From: Leptolyngbyaceae cyanobacterium SM1_3_5
Lineage (GTDB): Bacteria; Cyanobacteriota; Cyanobacteriia; Elainellales; Elainellaceae
Assembly (NCBI GenBank): GCA_012031475.1
Contig: JAAUTJ010000367.1
Coordinates: 1 to 5,679, forward strand
Length of the DNA: 5,679 bases
Reading direction: 5' to 3'
The notes below the pieces were generated by a model that was not told where the DNA came from, did not search any database, and saw only the letters and a program-made list of their open reading frames with translations. Positions 1 to 5,679 of this stretch are shown one piece after another. How positions within the stretch are numbered: the first letter of the stretch is position 1; the number at the start of each line of letters is the position of its first letter. The translations under genes and the position numbers were made by a program.

Positions 1-1
1 G

Positions 2-462
2 AAAATCAAATACTACATCCAACCGCCCACCGGTCCGAGGCAGATCAACCGGGAAGATCGCATTGGCGAAACGATGGGGCTCGGTGTCAATGCAGAGCGG
101 GGAGTGGGAGCGCTGATCCCTATCCAGGCCACGCCCATACGTCTGAGAGATGGAGGGGACAGCAAACCCGGGATACTGAGCATGGTCCACGCCACCGGTA
201 CATCCAAAAATCAATGGTGAAAGCAGAAAGGTTAGCAACTACAGCGATCTTCCACTGCGCATCGGCACTTGGAATCGACCTGAACAAAGCCACCGCGACC
301 ATTCACCTGCATTTTATGGGAGGCTCCACCCCCAAGGACGGCCCGTCGGCCGGCGTGGCGATGGTCACCTCCATCGTCTCCGTGCTGACGCAGATCCCGG
401 TCCGCAAGGACATCGCCATGACGGGCGAGGTTACCCTGCGCGGCAATGTGCTGGCGATCGAT
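2..462 (+). pseudogene. lon: Lon protease, proteolytic-domain fragment (both ends missing, one frameshift)
   Basis: This is part of the C-terminal serine protease domain of a Lon-family ATP-dependent protease, a cytosolic enzyme that degrades misfolded and regulatory proteins. The reading frame from base 2 gives a stretch resembling the Lon strand 'RIGETMGLGV', then stops at a TGA just after 209. A one-base loss near 212 (CAATGG where CAAATGG is expected) moves the reading to the frame of the ATG at 214. There the signature KDGPSAG, with nucleophile Ser at residue 45 counted from 214, and PVRKDIAMTGEVTLRG follow. The family then continues GGLKEK, which carries the catalytic Lys (Lys722 in E. 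coli Lon), but here the sequence switches to a penicillin-binding protein after Val-Leu-Ala-Ile. The dyad Lys is therefore absent and the fragment cannot be an active protease as read. The AAA+ domain would lie upstream of the window. It has almost no HIP1-like motifs, unlike the rest, and most cyanobacteria lack Lon, so a foreign origin or chimeric assembly is likely. Confidence 0.85.
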
Positions 463-1996
463 CGGCCTGCCTACACGCTCTACGCGCATCCGCTGATGTT
501 TCAGTCGGCCAGACGCGCCGTTGCCGAACAGCTTGCGCCGATTCTCGATCGATCGGCTGAAGCCTTAACCGATCAAATGCTCAACGGCGATTCGGGAATC
601 GAACTGGCCTACGCTCTGTCTGAAGAGATGGCCGATCGCGTCAAAGATTTGGGGATTGATGGGCTGGAACTAGTGCAGCATCCGCAGCGGCTTTATCCGC
701 AAGAAGATTTGTTCGCCACCGTCGTCGGCTATGTAAACGTCGATCGCGAAGGCAAAGCTGGCCTAGAAATGGGGCAGCAAAAGCAGCTAGAGCGACCGAT
801 CGAAACCATCCGGCTGCGGCGATCGGGGAATGGAACGCTGATGCCAATCAGTCCCGATGAAAATGCGGATGCGCCGCACGATCTGATCCATCAGGACGAT
901 TTGCGCCTGCAACTGACGCTCGACGCTCGACTTCAGCGGGCAGCAAGATTTGCGCTTCAGCAAAAGGTGACGGAATTTAAGGCGAAGCGCGGCGCGGCAC
1001 TGGCGATCGATGTGAAAACCGGAGCGCTCAAAGCAATGGTCAGCGTTCCGTCATTCGACCCGAATGAATACTACAAGTTTGACCTGGAGCGGTTTCGCAA
1101 CTGGACGGTCAGCAATCCGTATGAACCCGGATCGACCTTTAAGCCGATTAACGTGGCGATCGCGCTCGAAGCCGGAGCGTTCGACCGGACGAAATCTTCA
1201 ACGACGAAGGCCAAATTTTCGTGGATGGCTGGCCTGTGCAGAACAATGACTACGAGTCGGCAGGCGGACGGGGATCGCTCAGCCTCACAGAGATTATCAA
1301 ATATTCCAGCAACGTTGGCATGGTTCACGTCATGCAGCGGATGCAGCGATCGACCTACTACGAGTGGCTAGAGCGGATCGGCCTGGGCAAAATTGTCAAG
1401 ATCGATTTGCCCGATGAAGTACCCGGAATGCTCAAAACTCGTGAGCAATTTGTGGGAGGTTCGATCGAACCTGCGACGACGGCCTTTGGGCAAGGCTTCA
1501 CGCTGACGCCGATTCAGCTTTTGCAGCTTCACGCCATGCTTGCCAACCAAGGTCGGATGGTGACGCCGCACGTGATTCGAGGACTGTATGGTGCGACGGG
1601 CAAACCGATGTGGCAGCCCGACCTGCCCGCTCCGCAACAGATGGTGTCGCCGCAGGTGGCGCGATCGGTGATCGAGATGATGGAAGCCGTTGTGGAATCC
1701 GGGACTGGAAAGGCGGCGCAAATTCCGGGCTACCGAATTGCGGGCAAACCGGAACGGCTCAAAAAGCCAGCGAAACAGGCGGCTACTCGAATGAGCGAAT
1801 CACCAGCTTTGTTAGTTCATTTCCTGCCGAGTCGCCGCGCTACACGGTCTTGGTCGTCCTGGATGAGCCAAACGGTGACAATGCATTTGGTTCCACCACT
1901 GCCGCACCCGTCGCTAAAAGCATCATGGAAGCGCTGATCGCGATCGAGCAGGTTCCGCCCAGCCAGCCTGTCCCAGCCGCTTCACCCACACCCTAA
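451..1996 (+). CDS. ftsI: FtsI-like class B penicillin-binding protein, N-terminally truncated, two frameshifts
   Basis: This is a peptidoglycan D,D-transpeptidase that cross-links stem peptides during septum formation; the active domain normally sits in the periplasm. Coding runs in three frames: to about 1186, then to about 1747, then to the TAA at 1994-1996. Restoring one base at each site gives about 512 residues. The order is: the DRPAYTLYAHP segment that normally follows the N-terminal membrane anchor and R-G-x-I-x-D-R motif; a dimerisation-type region (LYPQEDLFATVVGYVN); and the transpeptidase domain. The SxxK active site is Ser at 1132-1134 in EPGSTFKP, with Lys at 1141-1143. The SxN motif (Ser-Ser-Asn) is at 1305-1313. 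The KTG motif is intact only if one A is restored in the run 1746-1748 (GK-TGTAQKA). The tail is Pro-rich. The membrane anchor and native start are missing because the 5' end is fused to a Lon fragment. FtsI rather than the elongation-type PBP2 is the better guess, but this is not proven. Confidence 0.88.
1186..1188 (+). other. Frameshift site in ftsI (one base missing)
   Basis: Family-like sequence ends at Ala-Phe-Asp (1177-1185) in one frame and resumes from 1188 in the next as D-E-I-F-N-D-E-G-Q-I-F-V. Adding one base around the CC at 1186 (for example GACCCGGAC) rejoins them. The first frame otherwise runs into unrelated sequence and stops after 1371. A sequencing deletion is the simplest reading; a true mutation remains possible. 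Confidence 0.8.
1746..1748 (+). other. Frameshift in the KTG motif of ftsI (one A missing)
   Basis: The frame from 1221 gives Ile-Ala-Gly-Lys and then non-family residues. The next frame gives Thr-Gly-Thr-Ala-Gln-Lys-Ala from 1748. Changing AAA to AAAA at 1746-1748 recreates the conserved GKTGTAQKA and leads to the natural stop at 1994-1996. A homopolymer undercall fits well. Confidence 0.85.
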
Positions 1997-2261
1997 TCGT
2001 TTTGCTTGCCCTGTAGAAAATACTGAGAGGCTCGATCGCAAAATCTCAATATTTCTACTGGTTTTGCTGGCGAAAAATCTTTCTTAATGAAAATCAGAAG
2101 AAGCGATCGATTCGTATCTTAGGAGACGAATGAATTTCCAATGAAGGGCATCGACAAGTATCCGTAGAAGCCAGTAGAAAAGGGGTTAGCTTGCGTGGAA
2201 TCACGCTGAACACCAGTAGGCAAACTCTAGCGAGACCGGACAATCCCTTCGGACTTCACCC
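1997..2261. other. Intergenic region between ftsI and the haloperoxidase gene
   Basis: This 265-bp stretch has no gene I can support; the few reading frames with an ATG code for about a dozen residues or fewer. It holds a likely terminator hairpin (2010-2061), several CCAGTAG-like words (2171-2177 and 2213-2219, with the inverse at 2055-2061), and two small inverted repeats: ATTCGT/ACGAAT at 2110-2115 and 2126-2131, and GCGTG-GAAT-CACGC at 2193-2206. The promoter of the haloperoxidase gene should lie here, but I see no convincing -35/-10 pair. Confidence 0.6.
2010..2065 (+). terminator. Imperfect hairpin downstream of ftsI, possible terminator
   Basis: The arm 2010-2028 (starting CCTGTAGAAAATAC) is nearly complementary to 2044-2061 (ending TTTCTACTGG). 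About 16 pairs form, with two mismatches and one bulged A around a 15-nt loop. A TTTT run follows at 2062-2065. It lies 14 bp past the ftsI stop. This fits an intrinsic terminator, although the stem is AT-rich, the U-tract is short, and cyanobacteria often lack classical terminators. It could instead be a dispersed palindromic repeat. Confidence 0.45.
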
Positions 2262-3918
2262 ATGACTTTCACCAATTCCAATCGTTACAACTCGAATACT
2301 CGTCAAAACGAATTGTCTAACAGGGTGTTGATGCAAGATAGAGCAGCAAATCAGCTTGAGAGACGCCTGCCGCGCCAGCATTCTCTCAACTTCGTTCGCG
2401 CACCTCGCAATGGTTCATTGCCGTCTCGTGCAGGACGATCGAGCCATTCCGCCGCGCCAAAGCTGCCCGGAATCACGCTTTCTGCGTTTTCCGATTCGGG
2501 CGCACTCGGAGACAACAAAACCACGTTTGCAACCGTCAACTTGATCGGTCAAACCTCAGCCAATGCGATCGTGCGGCTCAAAGGCACCGGGCGATCGACC
2601 GTTGCCGACGACAAAGGCAAATTTCTTTTCAGCGACATCGCGCTGACCGCTGGGAAAAACGAATTCAACGTGGTGGCGATCGATGAAACCAAGCAAAGAA
2701 GCTTGTCTACCACCACGATTCGCCGTGTCGCTGCCGATCGCGTCAGTGCGATTGTCGAATGGAACTCGACGGCGCTGCGAGCTATTTTCACTGGGTCTAC
2801 GCCGCCGCCCGTCGCCGCTCGCAATTTAGCAATCGTCCACACGGCAATGTTTGATGCCGTCAACTCGATTGTCGATCGCTACAAAGCCTATCAGGTCAAC
2901 CTTGACGCACCCGCAGGTGCTTCGGCTGAAGCTGCCGCTGTCACCGCCGCCTATGAAACGCTGATCAAGCTGTTTCCCACTCAAAAAGCGACGTTTGACG
3001 CAGCCTACCAAACGTCACTTGCCAAAATTCCCGATGGACAGTCGGAAACAGACGGCATTGCGATCGGGCGATCGGTTGCTGCTTCCATTTTGGAATCGCG
3101 CAAGACCGACGGAGCCACCACACCCGTTTCCTACACGTCCAGCACAACTCCAGGCGGTTGGCGACCGAGCGCACCCGACTTGAAGCCTGCCGCACTGCCG
3201 CACTGGGGTAAGGTGACGCCGTTCACCATGACCAGCGGGTCGCAGTTTCGGCCTGCCGCGCCGCCAATGATCACTAGCAAAAAATGCGCCGAAGAACTAG
3301 AGCAGGTGAGAGTTCTTGGTCGGCTCAACAGTCGGCGGCGCACTGCCGACCAAACCGAAATTGCCCTGTATTGGTCTGACGGCGGCGGCACGTTTACCCC
3401 GCCCGGACACTGGAATCAAATCGTCGGGCAGATTGCCGCTGAAGGAAATGGCACACTGCTCAAAAGATGCCCGCACGTTTGCACTGCTGAATTTGGGACT
3501 GGCTGACGCAGGCATTGCCGCTTGGGATGCAAAATACACCTATAACTCTTGGCGTCCGATCGATGCTCTCCACCTGGCCGACACTGACGGCAACCCGCGC
3601 ACCAAAGCGGCTCCAGGCTGGAATCCGCTGATTTCCACGCCAAACCATCCCGACTACGTATCGGGACACAGCACCTTCAGCGGCGCGGCATCGCAAATTT
3701 TGACATCGCTGTTTGGCGATCGATTCGGATTTTCATCAGGGTCAATTGGTCTACCGGGCGTGACGCGGACGTTCAACAGTTTTCGTCAGGCCGCAAATGA
3801 AGCGGGCATCAGTCGCATCTACGGCGGCATTCACACCGAATCCTCCAACCGAGCAGGCAAGGCAACGGGAAGAGCCTTAGCCGACTACATCGTTGCCAAC
3901 TTCTTAACTCCCATCTAG
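2262..3918 (+). CDS. Vanadium-dependent haloperoxidase / PAP2-superfamily protein with Ig-like N-terminus (one frameshift)
   Basis: This belongs to the family that uses bound vanadate and hydrogen peroxide to oxidise halides; related bacterial members may be phosphatases. Removing one A from 3462-3465 joins two frames into a 551-residue protein, and the corrected length is an exact multiple of three. Residues 1-65 are polar, rich in Asn, Arg and Ser, with no evident signal peptide. Residues about 70-155 look like a bacterial Ig-like or glucodextranase B-type beta-sandwich (NLIGQTSANAIVRLKG, then NEFNVVAIDE). The helical haloperoxidase domain starts near 165. It contains GTFTPPGHWNQI and the complete vanadate pocket in restored numbering: Lys424 and Arg431 (KYTYNSWRP), Ser467-Gly468-His469 (YVSGHST), Arg518 and His524 (RIYGGIH). 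An in-frame TAG at 2217 leaves ATG 2262 as the first ATG; no Shine-Dalgarno sequence is evident. The halide and substrate cannot be told from sequence. The next gene starts 28 bp downstream. Confidence 0.88.
3462..3465 (+). other. Frameshift in the haloperoxidase gene (extra A in AAAA)
   Basis: Upstream coding reads Gly-Thr-Leu-Leu-Lys up to 3464. The family sequence Asp-Ala-Arg-Thr-Phe-Ala-Leu-Leu-Asn continues from 3466 in another frame. Dropping one A of the run restores a single 551-residue protein. Without correction the first frame ends at a TGA at 3504-3506, before every vanadate ligand. A homopolymer overcall is likely. Confidence 0.82.
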
Positions 3919-3946
3919 CGCCATGTAACTCATTGAATCTACCTGT

Positions 3947-5418
3947 ATGAACTCCACTCCCCTGACCAAAACCGCGATCGTCACTGCGATTCAAGCCCTC
4001 GTCCCCCCCGGTTCGCCAGAGCCAGAAAACCCTGAAACGATCGCCGCTTTGCAAAATCTCACTGTCAAGCTGATTGAAGCCTATCAAGCCGACGGAATGC
4101 TGCAAGCCGACCCGTTTGAGGAGGTTTGGACGCGCAACATTCATCTGTATGAAGCGGAAGTGCGTGATCGACTCGCCGGAAAAACCGTGCTGGTGACGGG
4201 CGGCGAAGGCTGCGTCGGTCAAGCCTTGATTCAACAGTTGGTGCGGCTGGGGGCTGGAAAGATTCTTTCGGTAGACAAAGCGCGATGTTCGACCGGGGTA
4301 GAAATGGAAGGGCGATCGCGCCAGAAATTCCGGTGATCTACCATGCCGCCGATATTCGCAACCTGAGCGAATTGAACCGCATCTTTGAAACAGAAAAGCC
4401 GCAAATTGTGTTTCATCTCGCGGCTCAGCGCTTACCCTGGCTGGCCGAACGGGAAATTCGCGAGACGGTGACGAGCAATATTTTCGGATCTCAAAATGTG
4501 ATTGAGCTTTGCGATCGCCATCAGGTCGAACACTGCATTTACTCATCGACGGGAAAAGCCTCGCGCTATTTCACCACTGAAGTTTATGCCGCCTCCAAAA
4601 AAATGAGCGAGTGGCAGTTTGCCCAAGCTGCTCAGTCCAGCCAAACTACCTACAGCATGGTGCGGTTCACCCACATGCTCAACAACAGTTCGTTCTGCGA
4701 ATATTTTGACGACAAAATTCAGCAAAACAAAATCGTCAAAGTTCACGCCCCGCATCGCTACATCGTCGGTCAAAATGTCGGCGAAGCGCTGCACCTGCTG
4801 CTGAACGCGCTTGTCTTGTCGCAGCCCGATCGCCTCCAGTTTTTCTTGTGCCGCAATTTGGGCTGGCCTGTTGAAACGCTGGAAGTTGCCCTCCACAAAA
4901 TTTTGCACTCCGGCCAAGAACTTCCCCTCTACTTTCAAGGATTGGTGGCCGGATATGAAGAACCGTTCTTCCGGGGTCAGGTGGACTGGAGTAAGCCGAC
5001 CGAGATCAACACGCTAATCAACGTAATCGAAGACCAGTGGCGATCGATCGATCCATCCGGCGACGTGATCGTTTCCACCGTCGCGCCCTTCTCTCAGCCC
5101 GTGCTTGCCAAGCATCTGCGCCTGCTGCGATCGCTCACGGACAATCTGGAAATTTCAGAAGCCGAAATCAAACAGAGCTTGGCGGATGCCACCCAGGAAA
5201 TTGCCGCCTCCACCTTTGCCCAAACGCCACCCGATTTGCTGCTGAAAATTTGGCAGTGGGGCTTTGATGTGAATCACTGGACGGCAGACCCATCGATCGA
5301 CGCTTACCATCAAGACCTGATCGATCTGCTGCTGGGCGGTCTGTTCAAAGGACTGAAAAACCTGGACGACTTAACTGCCTGCATGAATGCGATCGCGCCA
5401 CATTTGAAGGCAGCTTAG
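3947..5418 (+). CDS. Extended SDR nucleotide-sugar epimerase/dehydratase, CapD-like polysaccharide biosynthesis protein (one frameshift)
   Basis: This is an NAD(P)-dependent short-chain dehydrogenase of the extended type that acts on nucleotide sugars, resembling the CapD / UDP-GlcNAc 4,6-dehydratase group used for surface polysaccharides. Adding one base near 4284 joins two frames into 490 residues. After a helical-looking extension of about 78 residues comes the Rossmann motif VLVTGGEGCVG (Gly85, Gly86, Gly88 and Gly91). Then come an acidic strand end (SVDKAR), AADIRN, VFHLAAQ, a Ser-Ser-Thr triad region (200-202), and the catalytic pair Tyr214 and Lys218 (YAASK). A C-terminal part from about 330 to 490 is not typical of the core fold and is not recognised. 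It lacks the membrane helices of the long WbpM/FlaA1-like forms. An in-frame TAA at 3926 makes ATG 3947 the first ATG start. No Shine-Dalgarno sequence is visible. It lies 28 bp after the haloperoxidase gene, so co-transcription is possible. The exact sugar substrate is unknown. Confidence 0.8.
4283..4288 (+). other. Frameshift in the SDR gene (one base missing)
   Basis: The first frame gives Ser-Val-Asp-Lys-Ala-Arg up to 4285 and then non-family sequence ending at 4336. From 4285 the next frame gives Met-Phe-Asp-Arg-Gly and continues to the true stop at 5416-5418. One added A (CGAATGTTC) rejoins them with total length divisible by three. It lies just past the second Rossmann strand, so uncorrected the product would be inactive. 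Confidence 0.8.
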
Positions 5419-5422
5419 GCAA

Positions 5423-5464
5423 GGCAGAGGGCAGAGGGCAGAAGGCAGAAGGCAGAAGGCAGAA
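5423..5464. repeat. Heptanucleotide tandem repeat, six copies of GGCAGA(G/A)
   Basis: Six consecutive 7-mers are present: two GGCAGAG, then four GGCAGAA, followed by a partial GG. The array starts 4 bp after the SDR stop codon. Heptamer short tandem repeats of this kind are common in intergenic DNA of filamentous cyanobacteria. Copy number can vary between strains by slippage. No function is evident. Confidence 0.92.
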
Positions 5465-5555
5465 GGAAACACCCGACACCCGATCGCACCCTCCGATAGA
5501 TGAATCCTTTCACTGTCAGCGCTACATCTGGGGAGGAATAGTTAAAGCTAACAAA

Positions 5556-5679
5556 ATGATTCTTGAACACGATCGCGAAATTGTTCGCGTTAATGCCAGA
5601 AAAACGGATGTATTTGATGCGTTCAATTTCAGATATTTCATCGGGTCAAATCCCTACTTAAATGCGCCCGCTTATGTGT
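5556..5679 (+). CDS. Unrecognised protein, N-terminal fragment cut by window end
   Basis: An open frame starts at ATG 5556 and gives 41 codons without a stop up to the window edge (MILEHDREIVRV at the start, then FRYFIGSNPYLNAPAYV). The second half, with Gly-Ser-Asn-Pro-Tyr-Leu, faintly recalls the start of cyanobacterial Mur-ligase-like proteins, but this is memory-based and weak. The frame is open upstream to at least 5463 with no other ATG, so the start is the first ATG rather than one fixed by a stop. A GGAGG at 5532-5536 lies 19 bp upstream, too far for a standard ribosome binding site. The 91 bp between the heptamer repeat and this ATG show nothing else I can support. Confidence 0.45.
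   Translation, partial: MILEHDREIVRVNARKTDVFDAFNFRYFIGSNPYLNAPAYV

Noticed and set aside
214..1371. A novel bifunctional Lon protease-transpeptidase enzyme
   Set aside because: The Lon half lacks the catalytic Lys and the AAA+ domain is not linked without a frameshift. The FtsI half lacks its membrane anchor and runs out of frame before its SxN and KTG motifs. A chimera is the simpler explanation.
2064..2092. Possible promoter TTGCTG with a TTAAT-like -10
   Set aside because: The spacing to the best -10-like hexamer is about 13 bp rather than 16-18, so it does not meet a credible sigma-70 arrangement.
3455..3475. Programmed ribosomal frameshifting at the A run in the haloperoxidase gene
   Set aside because: The run is only four A, with no evident slippery heptamer and downstream pseudoknot. 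Similar unprogrammed-looking indels occur in every other long gene of the window.
3809..4546. A 245-codon open frame on the minus strand
   Set aside because: It lies antisense across the end of the haloperoxidase gene, the gap and the SDR gene. Its composition looks like a shadow frame, with no recognisable motif, while the plus-strand proteins carry clear family residues.
5500..5541. Small open frame starting ATG 5500 (12 codons)
   Set aside because: It is too short, has no homology I can recognise, and overlaps the GGAGG before the next gene; coding is not supported.
5574..5589. Inverted repeat CGCGAA-ATTG-TTCGCG
   Set aside because: Only six pairs, inside the start of a likely coding region, and with GC/CGATCG-rich words common in this genome; likely coincidental.

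Overview
The window looks like the chromosome of a cyanobacterium, probably a filamentous one of moderate GC content. From about position 451 onward it is dense in the cyanobacterial HIP1 motif: full GCGATCGC octamers lie at 1156, 4312, 4511 and 5389, with many GCGATCG or CGATCG variants. A heptamer short tandem repeat typical of such genomes lies at 5423-5464. No tRNA, rRNA, CRISPR array or transposase was seen.

Layout, all genes on the + strand: (1) 2-462, the end of a Lon-type ATP-dependent protease, covering part of its proteolytic domain. (2) 451-1996, a class B penicillin-binding protein (FtsI-like peptidoglycan transpeptidase) lacking its N-terminus. It is joined in frame to the Lon fragment inside a short segment (Val-Leu-Ala-Ile) common to both families. 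(3) 1997-2261, an intergenic region with an imperfect hairpin that may terminate ftsI, and several CCAGTAG-like repeats. (4) 2262-3918, a vanadium-dependent haloperoxidase / PAP2-superfamily protein with all vanadate-pocket residues and an N-terminal Ig-like module. (5) 3947-5418, an extended SDR nucleotide-sugar epimerase/dehydratase of the polysaccharide-biosynthesis (CapD-like) type. (6) 5423-5464, the heptamer repeat. (7) 5556-5679, the first 41 codons of an unrecognised gene that runs off the window.

A striking property is that each long gene is broken by one or two single-base frameshifts: near 212, 1186, 1747, 3463 and 4284. In each case the protein resumes in another frame with intact family motifs, and adding or removing one base gives a full-length product. 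No in-frame nonsense codons were seen in the restored frames. This pattern fits uncorrected single-base sequencing errors, several in or beside short homopolymers, better than decay of five loci. The Lon-FtsI join may likewise be a chimera made in assembly or amplification, but a genuine recombination cannot be excluded from sequence alone.

Functionally the genes touch the cell envelope: septal peptidoglycan synthesis (FtsI), nucleotide-sugar modification for surface polysaccharide (SDR), and a haloperoxidase whose substrate cannot be read from sequence. The 28-bp gap between the haloperoxidase and the SDR permits co-transcription. I see no convincing evidence for a new multi-gene system; the most notable items are the Lon/FtsI junction, the frameshift pattern and the Ig-haloperoxidase architecture.
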